A stretch of 64,000 nt of DNA from Arthrobacter castelli DSM 16402 (GTDB lineage: Bacteria; Actinomycetota; Actinomycetes; Actinomycetales; Micrococcaceae). The stretch lies in assembly GCF_000430705.1 (NCBI RefSeq), contig NZ_AUMN01000001.1:62001-126000 (forward strand). Direction: 5' to 3'. The notes beneath the pieces are model-generated. The model was not told where the DNA came from. It was given only the letters and a program-made list of their open reading frames with translations, and did not search any database. The number at the start of each line of letters is the position of its first letter. The first letter of the stretch is position 1. Shown one piece after another: positions 8,582 through 17,728 of the stretch. A program made the translations under genes and the position numbers.

Positions 8582-9889
8582 TCAGCGCGGTCCGGCGTCG
8601 TCCGCCGGGTGCACCCGCGGGAGGAAGTAGCCGAGCAACATTGCCCCGGCCAGTCCGATTCCTCCGACCACCCAGATGCCGGCCGAAAGGGTTGCCAACG
8701 CAGTCACGGAGGAGAGCAGAGCCGGTCCCCCGCTCGAACCGGCGTCGGCCATTAGCCGCCACACCCCAAGGAACTTGGTCCGTCCCACCGGTGGCGAATA
8801 GTCGGATCCCAGGGTCATGATCATCCCGGAACCGATACCGTTGCCGAAGCCGATCAGCACGGCTGCGACCAGCAACGACACCGTGCCGACGGTGAAGGGC
8901 ACGAGAATCAAGGCCAGCCCCATAATCACCATGCAGGGCACCGCAACCCACGGCCGCCCCTTCTGGTCCATCAGCTTGCCCGCCGGATAGAACAGCAACA
9001 TGTCGATAGCACCGGAGACTCCGTAAATCAGCGCTGCGGTGCCGGGATCCAGGCCGATGTTCTCCGCCCACAGCGGAATCACCACCGGCCGGGAGGAACG
9101 TACCACTGCCACCAGCACAACGCCGATGCCCACCGTCCGCAGGACTCCCGCGTGGGTGCGGGCAATCGAGCGGACCGACGCTGCGGATCCAACTGCTCCC
9201 GCGGCAGCCGTCCCGCCCGCCGCGCCTTGCCTCCCCGCGTCCTGCGAGCCATTGCCAGTGGCTTGTGACCTTGTCTTTGTCCGGCTTGTTGCGCCCGGGT
9301 GGTGCGGCAGATCCCGCATCCCGATGGCGACGACCCCGGAGACCAGCAGTGCCCCGGTTCCCACCCAGTACGCGCCAGCCAGTCCCAGGAAGTGAATGGC
9401 CCCCGCGCTGACGAATGGTCCGGCGAAGACTCCGATCCGCATGGTCCCACCGAGTGTGGACAAGGCACGAGCCCGGAATCGGGCAGGCACCGTCTCGGTC
9501 AGATACGTCTGCCGGGCCAGGTGGAAGACCGCCGATGCCATCCCGATCATGAAAATGCCGGCTGAAAAGACCCACAGGGATCCGGCAGCAATGCACACGC
9601 CCATGGCCAGGGCGCACCACGCAGAGGCGCCAATAATCGCCCGGCGCTCCCCGAACCGCGTGGTGATCAGGGATGCGGGAATGTTGGTCAATAAGGAACC
9701 GATGCCGATCAACGTCACCACCAGGGCCGCCATCGCCACGCTGGCGCCAAGATTCCTCGCGCTGAGGGCGATCACCGGGACGATGGAGCCATGTCCCAGC
9801 CCGAAGAGCAAGGCCGGGCCGTAGACGGGGACCGCCAGTGGACGCCAGTCGAATCCCTCGGCCGTCACGCTCCGTCCGGATGCGGGCAC
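8582..9889 (-). CDS. MFS transporter
   Basis: A 435-residue major facilitator with about 12 hydrophobic helices in two halves. A hydrophilic, Thr/Arg/Gly-rich central loop (about residues 197-233) separates them. Family-like elements include the loop after helix 2 (TTRFGERRAIIGASAW) and the helix-8/9 loop (GKLMDQKGRPWVAVPCM). It starts with GTG at 9889, only 1 nt after the stop of the MBL-hydrolase gene, so the two are co-transcribed. Substrate is unknown; an exporter of a small molecule is the usual role for this shape. Confidence 0.85.
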   Translation of the reverse strand: MPASGRSVTAEGFDWRPLAVPVYGPALLFGLGHGSIVPVIALSARNLGASVAMAALVVTLIGIGSLLTNIPASLITTRFGERRAIIGASAWCALAMGVCIAAGSLWVFSAGIFMIGMASAVFHLARQTYLTETVPARFRARALSTLGGTMRIGVFAGPFVSAGAIHFLGLAGAYWVGTGALLVSGVVAIGMRDLPHHPGATSRTKTRSQATGNGSQDAGRQGAAGGTAAAGAVGSAASVRSIARTHAGVLRTVGIGVVLVAVVRSSRPVVIPLWAENIGLDPGTAALIYGVSGAIDMLLFYPAGKLMDQKGRPWVAVPCMVIMGLALILVPFTVGTVSLLVAAVLIGFGNGIGSGMIMTLGSDYSPPVGRTKFLGVWRLMADAGSSGGPALLSSVTALATLSAGIWVVGGIGLAGAMLLGYFLPRVHPADDAGPR

Positions 9890-9890
9890 G

Positions 9891-10712
9891 TCAGGCGCCG
9901 CTGCGCAGCCGGCCCATCAGTTCACGGGCTTGTACCGGCGCATACGGCATGATGGGGATCGCCTTGGTGGTGTCCGCCGGGGCCTCCCGCTTCGCCTGGG
10001 TGGCGATCCGGATGGCGCGGGACATGGTTGAGGCCTGCACCCGTACGTGGTCTATGCCCACCGGCCTGCCGTGGCCGGGGACGAAGATGTCGTACCGGTG
10101 CTGCAGGCGGGCCAGCTGTTCGAGAGTCTGCACCCATTCGCGCGGGTATGCATCCTCAAAGGCCGGGTCCGCGCCCTCCTCGATCAAGTCGCCGGTAAAC
10201 ACCACCGGCCCCGCCGCCGCCAGCAAGTCGTTGTCGGTATGTCCGCGTCCAAGGTGGAACAGCTCCACCGACCTATCCCCCAGCTCAAGGGTCACGCAGT
10301 CGGCTCCGACGGTGCGATTCGGGACCACCAGGGCGGTGGTTTTCCCTGTGGCTGCGGCCATCTCCGGCTCTGGTTCGGCCACGAAGTGCCGCTGGGATTC
10401 GCCAGCGGAGATCCCGGCCACCGCAGCTTCATGGGACCAGAACTCCTCGACGCCATCAGCGGCAAACACAGCGTTGCCGAAGAAGTGGTCGAAATGCGCG
10501 TGGGTATTGATGACCACCAGCGGCAGTTGGGTCATCGAGCGGACGGCGTCCAGAATGGCCAGTCCGTGCCGGGGACCAGCCCCGGTATCGACGACGGCGG
10601 CACGAGCTGAGCCGACGATGAGCCCTGCATTGAGCAGGTAGGTGCCAGTGGCCAGCACATATGTCTGCGGCCCCACCTGATGCCAGCCGTCAGTGGTTTC
10701 CGCCTGTGACAT
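9891..10712 (-). CDS. MBL-fold metallo-hydrolase
   Basis: A 273-residue metallo-beta-lactamase-fold hydrolase. The zinc-binding motif is NTHAHFDHFFGN (HxHxDH), followed by later metal ligands in HLGRGHTDND, VVFTGDLIEEGADP and FVPGHGRPVG. This pattern fits glyoxalase II-like or lactonase-like enzymes acting on thioesters or lactones; the substrate cannot be set. It lies 35 nt after the E2 gene of the 2-oxoacid dehydrogenase operon and is followed at 1 nt by the MFS gene. It may therefore be transcribed with the bkd genes, but a shared function is not shown. Confidence 0.85.
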   Translation of the reverse strand: MSQAETTDGWHQVGPQTYVLATGTYLLNAGLIVGSARAAVVDTGAGPRHGLAILDAVRSMTQLPLVVINTHAHFDHFFGNAVFAADGVEEFWSHEAAVAGISAGESQRHFVAEPEPEMAAATGKTTALVVPNRTVGADCVTLELGDRSVELFHLGRGHTDNDLLAAAGPVVFTGDLIEEGADPAFEDAYPREWVQTLEQLARLQHRYDIFVPGHGRPVGIDHVRVQASTMSRAIRIATQAKREAPADTTKAIPIMPYAPVQARELMGRLRSGA

Positions 10713-10747
10713 GGGGCCGCACTCCTCGTTCTCGCCTCTGTATGAGA

Positions 10748-12166
10748 CTACAGGTCGGCGAGCACGAATCCGGGCTTTTCCATCGCATCTGCCACATAGC
10801 GCAGGAACCCGCCGGCGGTCCCACCATCACACACCCGGTGGTCGAAGGTCAGCGTCAGCTCAGTGACCTTGCGGACCGCAAGGTCACCGTTGACGACCCA
10901 CGGCTTATCGATAATGCGTCCGACGCCAAGGATGGCGGCCTCGGGGTAATTGATGATCGCAGCACTGCCGTCCACCCCGAACACCCCGTAGTTGTTCAGC
11001 GTGAAGGTGCCCGAGGTCAGCTCCTCCGGAGTGGCCTTGCCATCGCGTGCGACGGCGGTCAGCCGGCGGATTTCGGCGTCCAGCCCGCGGGCGCTCATAG
11101 CTTCGGCACGCCGTACTGATGGAACCATCAGCCCGCGGTCCGTCTGGGCCGCGAAGCCAAGGTTCACCCCGTCAAACCCGATGATCTCCTCAGTGCCGTC
11201 GCCGCCGTCGACCACTCTGGTGTTGAGCTGGGGGTACTTCGCCAGGCCCGCCAGCACGAACCGGGCGATGAAGGCAAGCAGACCGGGCGTATCCTCCGGC
11301 TGCGCCGCCTTCAACTGCGAGCGCATCTGCAGCAGTTCGGTGGCGTCGACGTCGACCCAGACTGTCGCTTCGGGGATTTCGGTCCGGCTCTTGGACATAT
11401 TCGCCGCAACCGTCTTCCGCACCCCGGTCATGGGTATGCGGGAAGCGATACCGAGGCCCGAGCGCTTGTCGGACTCTTCCTGCCGTCCGGTTGCAGTCTG
11501 TACGGCCGCAGGCTGTGCTTGCGCCGAGGGTTTGGATGCAGATGCCGCCCGCGCTTCCACATCCTTGCGGGTGATCATTCCGCCCGATCCGGAACCGGCG
11601 ATATCGGCCGGCTTCAGGCCAGCGTCCTTAACCATCCTGCGCACCAGCGGGGAAATCACCAGCGGTGCCTGAGTGCCGGCGGCGGCCTCCTGTCCGGCCG
11701 GCGTCGAAATCGGCCTCCCCGACGTCGGCGGTGAGGCCTTCTTCGGCCGGCGGGTGCGCTTGCTTCCGCCTGCTCCGGCAGGTGTGCCGTAACCGATAAG
11801 CACGTTACCCGACCCGGAGTCCCCGGATTCGGCCGGCTCTGTTCCGGCCGGTGCCTGAGTCCCTGCGCGCTCCTCGGTGCGGTAGGCCTCGCCCGCAGCT
11901 GAATTGCCAGGACCGGCGTCATCGATCGAGATCAGCGGTTTGCCAACGTCGATGGTGGCACCGGCGTCACCGTGCAGCACGGCAACCGTCCCCGCGAAGG
12001 GAGAGGGAACCTCCACCACGGATTTGGCGGTCTCCACTTCCGCCACCGCCTGGTCGACCGCGACCTCGTCTCCTACCGCCACCAGCCAGTTGACCAGCTC
12101 AGCCTCCGTGAGGCCTTCACCGAGGTCAGGAAGCAGGAACACCTGCCGCTGTTGTGTCGCACTCAT
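10748..12166 (-). CDS. Branched-chain 2-oxoacid dehydrogenase E2 (dihydrolipoamide acyltransferase)
   Basis: A 472-residue E2 core protein. It has one N-terminal lipoyl domain with the lipoylated Lys in EVETAKSVVEVPSPFAG (Lys48), an Ala/Pro/Gly-rich linker, a peripheral-subunit-binding domain (SPLVRRMVKDAGLKPADI, near 172-189), another linker, and a C-terminal catalytic domain with FDHRVCDGGTAGGFL. It moves acyl groups from lipoate to CoA. It follows E1 beta with no gap. E3 (lipoamide dehydrogenase) is not in the window and is probably shared from elsewhere. The E1 organisation as two genes argues for the branched-chain rather than the actinobacterial AceE-type pyruvate complex. Confidence 0.9.
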   Translation of the reverse strand: MSATQQRQVFLLPDLGEGLTEAELVNWLVAVGDEVAVDQAVAEVETAKSVVEVPSPFAGTVAVLHGDAGATIDVGKPLISIDDAGPGNSAAGEAYRTEERAGTQAPAGTEPAESGDSGSGNVLIGYGTPAGAGGSKRTRRPKKASPPTSGRPISTPAGQEAAAGTQAPLVISPLVRRMVKDAGLKPADIAGSGSGGMITRKDVEARAASASKPSAQAQPAAVQTATGRQEESDKRSGLGIASRIPMTGVRKTVAANMSKSRTEIPEATVWVDVDATELLQMRSQLKAAQPEDTPGLLAFIARFVLAGLAKYPQLNTRVVDGGDGTEEIIGFDGVNLGFAAQTDRGLMVPSVRRAEAMSARGLDAEIRRLTAVARDGKATPEELTSGTFTLNNYGVFGVDGSAAIINYPEAAILGVGRIIDKPWVVNGDLAVRKVTELTLTFDHRVCDGGTAGGFLRYVADAMEKPGFVLADL

Positions 12167-13249
12167 CTAGTCCTCCCACTGCAGGTCATCGACGGCGTCC
12201 AGGATCCGGTCCACGGACGGCAGGTAATAGTGCTCCAGCTTGGGCGCGGGGAACGGCGTATCGAAACCAACCACACGCCGCACCGGCGCGGCCAGCGAGT
12301 GGAAGCAGCGCTCCTGCACCCGGGCGACAATCTCAGAGGCAACGGAGGCGAAGCCCGGCGCTTCGGCAATCACCACGGCACGTCCGGTGGTGCGCACCGC
12401 GGCGGCAACGGTTTCGTCGTCGAACGGCACCAGCGAGCGCACATCGACCACCTGCAGGCTGCGCCCCTCTGATGCGGCGACGTCGGCGGCAGCCAGCGCC
12501 GTCGGCACCGATGGGCCGTAGGCAATCAGGGTGGCGTCGGTTCCCTCGCGGGCGACGACGGCCTTGCCGATTCCGGAGGCAACCTCCGGATCGCGGCGCG
12601 CCGTCTCCAGCGCCTTCAGGTCCACGGCGTCCTTGGACCAGTACATCTTCTTCGGTTCCAGGAACACCACCGGATCGTCCGAGTCGATGGCATCGCGGAG
12701 CATGGTGTAAGCATCGGCCACGGTGGCCGGAGCCAGCACAGTCAACCCTGGCGTGTGGACGTAGTAGGACTCGGAAGAATCGCAATGGTGCTCCACCCCG
12801 CCGATGCCGCCGGCGTAGGGAATCCGGATCACGATCGGCAGCTTCACCTTGCCCTTGGTCCGATTATGCATCTTCGCGACATGGCTGACCACCTGCTCGA
12901 ACGCCGGGTAGGCGAACGCATCGAACTGCATCTCGACGACCGGACGCATCCCGTTCATCGCCATTCCGACAGCCATTCCCATGATCCCGGCCTCGGCCAG
13001 CGGAGTGTCGAAACACCGCTGCTCGCCGAAACGGTCGGTGAGGCCATCGGTAATCCGGAACACCCCTCCGAGCGGTCCGACGTCTTCGCCGAAAACAACC
13101 ACGCCCTCGTCGGAATCCATCGCGTCGGACAGGGCGGCAGTCAACGCCTTGCCAAAGGTGACAGGCGCCGCCGTCGTCGTGCCGTCGTCGTCGGCCACTC
13201 TGCCGGCCGCAGCCTGCGCCGGGGTCTGCTGATCTGCAACGGAAGTCAT
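12167..13249 (-). CDS. 2-Oxoacid dehydrogenase E1 component, beta subunit
   Basis: A 360-residue beta subunit of the thiamine-diphosphate decarboxylase (E1). Visible family blocks are VVVFGEDVGPLGGVFRITDGL, RCFDTPLAEAGIMGMAVGMAMNGMRPV, and the C-terminal transketolase part VQERCFHSLAAPVRRVVGFDTPFP. With E1 alpha it decarboxylates branched-chain 2-oxoacids and passes the acyl group to E2. The N-terminal 30 residues are low-complexity. It lies 2 nt after E1 alpha and directly abuts E2, so the three are one operon. Confidence 0.92.
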   Translation of the reverse strand: MTSVADQQTPAQAAAGRVADDDGTTTAAPVTFGKALTAALSDAMDSDEGVVVFGEDVGPLGGVFRITDGLTDRFGEQRCFDTPLAEAGIMGMAVGMAMNGMRPVVEMQFDAFAYPAFEQVVSHVAKMHNRTKGKVKLPIVIRIPYAGGIGGVEHHCDSSESYYVHTPGLTVLAPATVADAYTMLRDAIDSDDPVVFLEPKKMYWSKDAVDLKALETARRDPEVASGIGKAVVAREGTDATLIAYGPSVPTALAAADVAASEGRSLQVVDVRSLVPFDDETVAAAVRTTGRAVVIAEAPGFASVASEIVARVQERCFHSLAAPVRRVVGFDTPFPAPKLEHYYLPSVDRILDAVDDLQWED

Positions 13250-13251
13250 GA

Positions 13252-14379
13252 TTACTCCCCTTCCCGGGACAGTTCGTCGCGGAGCATCGCGGCCTGCTCA
13301 TTGAGCTGCGGGGTCGGCTCCGAGTACACATATTTGAACAGGTCGTCCGGATCCACCGAGACCTCTGAGTTCAGGCCATCGCGAAGGGTGGCGGCGACCC
13401 GTTCGGCGTCATCGCCAATCGCCGCTTCCGCCTCGTCGGTCAGCACCGCCGCGTCCGTCAGGTATTTCTTCATCCGCACCAGCGGATCCTTCGGCGCCCA
13501 TTCGGCCACCTCCGCGTCGGTGCGGTAGCGGGTGGCGTCGTCGGCATTGGTGTGGGACTGCATCCGGTACGTGTGTGCCTCCACCAGAGTGGGGCCGCCG
13601 CCGTCACGGGCCCGCTGCACGGCTGTTCCAAGCACCGAGAGCACCCCGGCCAGATCATTGCCGTCCACCCGTTCACCGGGCATCCCGTAACCAATCGCCT
13701 TGTGCGCCAGCGACGGCGCGACCGACTGGTGCGAGAGCGGCACCGAGATTGCGTACTGGTTATTCTGCACGAAAAAGACCACCGGCACGTGGAAGACCGC
13801 CGCGAAGTTCAGTGCTTCGTGGAAGTCGCCCTCGCTTGAGGCCCCGTCACCGCACATGGCGACGACGACGCTGTCCTCGCCCTTGAGCTTGGCGGCATGG
13901 GCGACTCCGACGGCGTGCAGCAGTTGAGTGGCCAGCGGAGTCGACTGCGTGGCGACCTTATGCTCGATGGGGTCATAGCCGCTGTGCCAGTCGCCGCGCA
14001 GCAGCACCATCACTTCAACCGGATCCACATCCCGGGTCATCACGGCAACAGTGTCGCGGTAGGTCGGGAAGAGCCAATCCTGCGCATCCAGGCACAAGGC
14101 GGCCGCAACCTGGCAGGCTTCCTGCCCGTGCGAAGACGGATAGACCGCCATTTTGCCCTGCCGCACCAGGGCTCCGGCCTGGTCGTTCACCCGCCGGCCC
14201 GTGACGAGCTTGTCATACGCGCGCATCAGCGCCTCAGGCGAGGGCATCGGGTACTTGGCAGCGGTCTCAGTGTCATTGTCGACGGCGACGCCCCGCTCGT
14301 TGATCAGCTGCACCGGCGTCGGAGATGGAAGCATCGCGGCTTCGGAGCGGGCCGATTCTTCGGCTGTGGAACTGCTCAT
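13252..14379 (-). CDS. 2-Oxoacid dehydrogenase E1 component, alpha subunit
   Basis: A 375-residue alpha subunit. The thiamine-diphosphate motif runs from GDGASSEGDFHEALNFAA (about residue 177) to the NNQYAIS ending near 211, and the phosphorylation-loop-like YRMQSHTNADDATRYR follows. The ATG at 14379 has GGAAAGGTGG upstream. First gene of the three-gene bkd-type operon, transcribed away from an Lrp/AsnC regulator, which is the usual arrangement for bkd control. A promoter and palindrome lie about 55 nt upstream. Confidence 0.92.
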   Translation of the reverse strand: MSSSTAEESARSEAAMLPSPTPVQLINERGVAVDNDTETAAKYPMPSPEALMRAYDKLVTGRRVNDQAGALVRQGKMAVYPSSHGQEACQVAAALCLDAQDWLFPTYRDTVAVMTRDVDPVEVMVLLRGDWHSGYDPIEHKVATQSTPLATQLLHAVGVAHAAKLKGEDSVVVAMCGDGASSEGDFHEALNFAAVFHVPVVFFVQNNQYAISVPLSHQSVAPSLAHKAIGYGMPGERVDGNDLAGVLSVLGTAVQRARDGGGPTLVEAHTYRMQSHTNADDATRYRTDAEVAEWAPKDPLVRMKKYLTDAAVLTDEAEAAIGDDAERVAATLRDGLNSEVSVDPDDLFKYVYSEPTPQLNEQAAMLRDELSREGE

Positions 14380-14431
14380 GGGAGTCCACCTTTCCTCAGC
14401 GCTGAGGACTTCAGCGAAAGATACTGTGTTT

Positions 14432-14465
14432 ACCCATTATGGGTTCCGCCAGCTATTCGTATCCA
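14432..14465 (-). promoter_or_regulatory. Candidate bkd promoter overlapped by a palindrome
   Basis: On the minus strand, TGGATA (14465-14460) and CATAAT (14441-14436) are spaced by 18 nt and resemble a housekeeping -35/-10 pair about 57 nt before the E1 alpha start. The -10 is centred in the near-perfect palindrome ACCCATTATGGGT (14432-14444), a natural site for repression. The divergent Lrp/AsnC protein is the obvious candidate to bind. This is inference from position. Confidence 0.4.
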
Positions 14466-14561
14466 GTTTCAGGCGTTACTGTGGAATTTTTGGTGTCGTA
14501 AGGCTATTCTTGTAGACACATTGTAATTGTGAGCTGGGTTACTGCGGAGGGATGTAGACGG

Positions 14562-15014
14562 ATGGTTGAGCAACGGGCACCGGCACTGGATGATGTGGAC
14601 CGACGGATACTGTCCGAGCTGTCCGCGGACGGGCGGATGTCGGTGACGGCCGTGGCCGAAAAAGTGCACATCTCCCGCGCCCACGCGTACTCGCGGATCT
14701 CCCGTTTGACCGGGGACGGAGTGCTGACGAGGTTCACGGCGCTGATTGACCCGGCGAAAGCAGGGCTGAAGTCCTCGGCCTATGTGACCCTGAAGGTGCG
14801 GCAGCACTCGTGGCGTGCGCTGAAGGAGACGCTGCAGGCGATTCCCGAAGTGCACCATATCGCCCTGGTCGGCGGCGATTTCGACGTCATCCTGCTGGTG
14901 CGGGCCCAGGACAACCTGGACCTGCGGCGCGTCATTTTCGACAAGCTGCAATCCATGGACGGAGTGCTCGATACCCAGACCTTCCTGGTGTTCGAGGACA
15001 TCGACACGCGATAG
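14562..15014 (+). CDS. Lrp/AsnC family transcriptional regulator (BkdR-like)
   Basis: A 150-residue regulator. The N-terminal helix-turn-helix reads LDDVDRRILSELSADGRMSVTAVAEKV and VHISRAHAYSRISRLTGDGVL. A C-terminal RAM ligand-binding domain follows, containing HHIALVGGDFDVILLVRAQD. The ATG at 14562 begins MVEQRAPALDD, which fits the family; GGAGGG lies 10 nt upstream. It is divergent from the bkd operon and probably senses branched-chain amino acids or their oxoacids to control it. The 180-nt shared gap contains the candidate promoter and palindrome. Confidence 0.9.
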   Translation: MVEQRAPALDDVDRRILSELSADGRMSVTAVAEKVHISRAHAYSRISRLTGDGVLTRFTALIDPAKAGLKSSAYVTLKVRQHSWRALKETLQAIPEVHHIALVGGDFDVILLVRAQDNLDLRRVIFDKLQSMDGVLDTQTFLVFEDIDTR

Positions 15015-15102
15015 AGCCCGACGGGGTTTGTGCCTGGAAGGCGCGTACTTACTCCTGGTGCGAACAGTCGCGCAGTCCGTCGTCGTCCCGCAGTCGGTGT
15101 CC

Positions 15103-16707
15103 CTACTGGTAGCCGTCGACAATGGCCGCGGCGATTTCCTTGTACGCCCGGCGGGTGGCCGGCTTCAGCGTCTCCAGGGAGATCACGTCGCCGTCTGCGA
15201 CGCCCCGGTCATGGGGCACGGCGATGAGTTGGCGGCAGATACCTGACAGATGCTGGTTGATGGCATCCTTGTTGACCCGCGCGGACACCTCGTCCTTGTC
15301 CGTAATCACCACGATCGCGTTGCGAGCGAGTTCCTCGTAACCGTGGCTGGCCAGCCACGACAGCGTACTTCGTGCCCTCTTGGCGCCGCTGACAGCGTAC
15401 CCGGCGGCGATCACCAAGTTGTCCGCCGTCTGCAGTATTCCCTTCATAGCATTGTGGGTCACGCCGGTACCGCAATCGGTCATCAACACCGAGTAGTACT
15501 TTCCAATCAGCGTGCGGATCTTCAGGTACTCGTCCGCGGTAAGGCTGTCCGAAACCTCCGGATCCTGTTCCCCGGCCAACACATGGAACCGGCCTGCATG
15601 CTGCATATAGCGGGACAGCTCGGTCAACGAGGTGATGGATTCCAGATCGTCAATGATGTCCGAGACCGTCCGGGGGTCGGAGGATTGGTGGATGCTCTCG
15701 CCCAACGCCCGTTCGGCCAGGTCGCCAGAGTCAGGGTTGGCATCGATGGCACACGGCAAGTCGCCACGGAACTCGGCAAGTGTCATGCCGACGCCGACGG
15801 TCGTGGAGGTCTTTCCGATTCCGCCCTTGAGCGACAGTACAGCGGTGTTGTATGCGCCATGCAGTTGGCGTGAAATCCGCTTCTCCAGTGCGTCCTCTTG
15901 CCGCTGTTTCGCGCTGGGCCCGAGATTCACCGTTCCGATGGAAGCCTTGTACACGGCTCCCCGAAGGCCACCTGTGGGACGGTCCTTGGGAGGTTTGACG
16001 AAAGACGTCGTTTCCGCCCGGCGTCCGGACCGTGTCTGGGGCAAGTCGTTGGGCGACGACGTCTCCGTGGTGGCAGCCGGAGCGGGCGCAGCAGCTGGTG
16101 GCCCGGTTGCCGGATCGGGGTCGGACGCGGGCGGAGCAGAAGCCGGGGCCGGAGCAGCAGCCGGCGGTGGTTCAGTCGCCCGGTCCGGAACAGCATCAGG
16201 TGCTGCGTTATCCGGATCGGGGCCGGCAGCCGGTGACGCAGTAGTGAGCGGCACAGAGTCTATTGGACCGGGCCGCGGCACCTCTGTAGTTGTCGATGCC
16301 TGCGGAGTTGGCGCCGTCGAGAGCGATTCTTGTTCCACCGGTGCAGGCTCCGGTTGGTCCTCGGTCGCGGGCTCTGCCGGGGCAGACGCTTGATGGTCCT
16401 CAGGCGCAGCTGGCGCTTCGACCGGTTCAGCGCCGGCGTTGTTTGACGGCCGGCTGTTCTCGGACGGTGCCGTGGTGGCTTCGGTGTCGCCAGCGTCGGT
16501 GACGTAGAACCATGTGTCCTCGCCGATCGCGTGGTCGACACCGTGGGTCAGCACCTTCTCGCCCCGGCGCTGTGCCTCTTGCGCGATTTGGTCGAAGGCC
16601 GCCGTATAGGCATCCGGATACCGGGATGTGTTGATCCTGCTGGCACCGACCATCACGGTGCCATCTTTATGGATCTGGACGACCATGTGCTCTGCTGATT
16701 GGCTCAT
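15103..16707 (-). CDS. EspI-like MinD/ParA-type ATPase with Pro/Ala-rich N-terminus
   Basis: A 534-residue protein with three parts. Residues about 1-75 form a small domain (VVQIHKDGTVMVGASRINTS...). Residues 80-240 are a disordered Pro/Ala/Thr/Glu-rich stretch. The C-terminal 260 residues are a SIMIBI-class ATPase with deviant Walker A KGGIGKTS (about 292), AIDANPDSGDLAERAL and Walker B-like VLMTDCGTG. This layout matches mycobacterial EspI (Rv3876) of the ESX-1 locus. No other type VII secretion genes are visible nearby, so this is an orphan copy. The ATG at 16707 was chosen for its AGAGG/GGAG ribosome site. It is divergent from an envelope gene at 16965. Confidence 0.75.
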   Translation of the reverse strand: MSQSAEHMVVQIHKDGTVMVGASRINTSRYPDAYTAAFDQIAQEAQRRGEKVLTHGVDHAIGEDTWFYVTDAGDTEATTAPSENSRPSNNAGAEPVEAPAAPEDHQASAPAEPATEDQPEPAPVEQESLSTAPTPQASTTTEVPRPGPIDSVPLTTASPAAGPDPDNAAPDAVPDRATEPPPAAAPAPASAPPASDPDPATGPPAAAPAPAATTETSSPNDLPQTRSGRRAETTSFVKPPKDRPTGGLRGAVYKASIGTVNLGPSAKQRQEDALEKRISRQLHGAYNTAVLSLKGGIGKTSTTVGVGMTLAEFRGDLPCAIDANPDSGDLAERALGESIHQSSDPRTVSDIIDDLESITSLTELSRYMQHAGRFHVLAGEQDPEVSDSLTADEYLKIRTLIGKYYSVLMTDCGTGVTHNAMKGILQTADNLVIAAGYAVSGAKRARSTLSWLASHGYEELARNAIVVITDKDEVSARVNKDAINQHLSGICRQLIAVPHDRGVADGDVISLETLKPATRRAYKEIAAAIVDGYQ

Positions 16708-16964
16708 TACCTCTGCTCCGGGTTGGATCTGCAAAAATGCGACGACGCTTGCCACGCGCCGTCCCCCGGCCCGCTCGTCCTGCGCACCATCCTATGCCAA
16801 CGGTGAATGCGGATTCATGGCGAAAGCGATATTGGGTTCGTTTAATGCCGCTCGTTGACCCCACCACGAAAGTTATCCACAGGTAGCAGGGTACTCGTCG
16901 CGTCGACGAGACAGGAACGGCAGACTCGAAACAGCCACATAAATTCCACCAGGAAGAACGGCAA

Positions 16965-17624
16965 ATGAAACGTCGATCAATCGTCATACTCTCAACGGCA
17001 GCCGGGCTCGCCCTGCTCCTTGTGCTCGGTCTTGTCATGTGGGCGCTGAACCAACAATCCACGTCGGCACTATTCAGTTCGTTTGGCAGGGATCACGGCG
17101 TTATTTTGTTGGATGAGGCTGGCGACTTCAAAGAGGCGGTCGGGTTCCAGATACCGGAGATGGAGGGATGGCACTCGCGCGGCGCCGACGCTATCGCCAA
17201 TCCCGCATCCCGCTGCACATATACGGTCAACGAGTTCACCGGAGAATCGGGCCCGGAATATCTGTCCGATGACGGCAGTTCCACTACCGCGAAGATGCTT
17301 GCGCGGCTAAAGAAAGAATTTGCAAGAAGCCTTCCCGGTCCAGAGTCCATAATCGAAGCAGAGAATGTAGTTATTCCGCAACAGTCGAATTCGGCTCCGG
17401 GACTCGAATTCAAAGTCGCGCGAATGGACTATGTGGTACCCGGTACGGCCACCTCGGGAACAATGCGAATTGCCGGACGGAATATGCCACAGTCGGACAA
17501 CGCACTATGGGTGCTCCTGATATGCCCAACGGATATCGTGGAGGGCGGCTCGGACCCGTGGCCGGATCTTATCGCAAACACTGTCGTGACGCCCTACGAG
17601 AAGCCGGATCCGTTTGCCGATTGA
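16965..17624 (+). CDS. Hypothetical membrane-anchored or secreted protein
   Basis: A 219-residue protein I do not recognise. It has a short basic start (MKRRS) and a hydrophobic segment at about residues 6-28 that could be an uncleaved anchor or signal. The rest is a soluble outer domain with only two Cys (CTYTVNEFTG and LLICPTDIV), which might pair. It has no lipobox. AGGAAG precedes the ATG. It is divergent from the EspI-like ATPase gene and followed by a small membrane protein 104 nt downstream. The three may act together at the cell envelope, which is inference from position only. Confidence 0.7.
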   Translation: MKRRSIVILSTAAGLALLLVLGLVMWALNQQSTSALFSSFGRDHGVILLDEAGDFKEAVGFQIPEMEGWHSRGADAIANPASRCTYTVNEFTGESGPEYLSDDGSSTTAKMLARLKKEFARSLPGPESIIEAENVVIPQQSNSAPGLEFKVARMDYVVPGTATSGTMRIAGRNMPQSDNALWVLLICPTDIVEGGSDPWPDLIANTVVTPYEKPDPFAD

Positions 17625-17728
17625 ATCACGACGCCCTACCTTGTTGAGAACTACGTCACACATATGCATGTTATGTTGGCCGCAGGTGACGCACTGCGAC
17701 ACCGACGCGAACGGGCAGGAGTTTCGAA

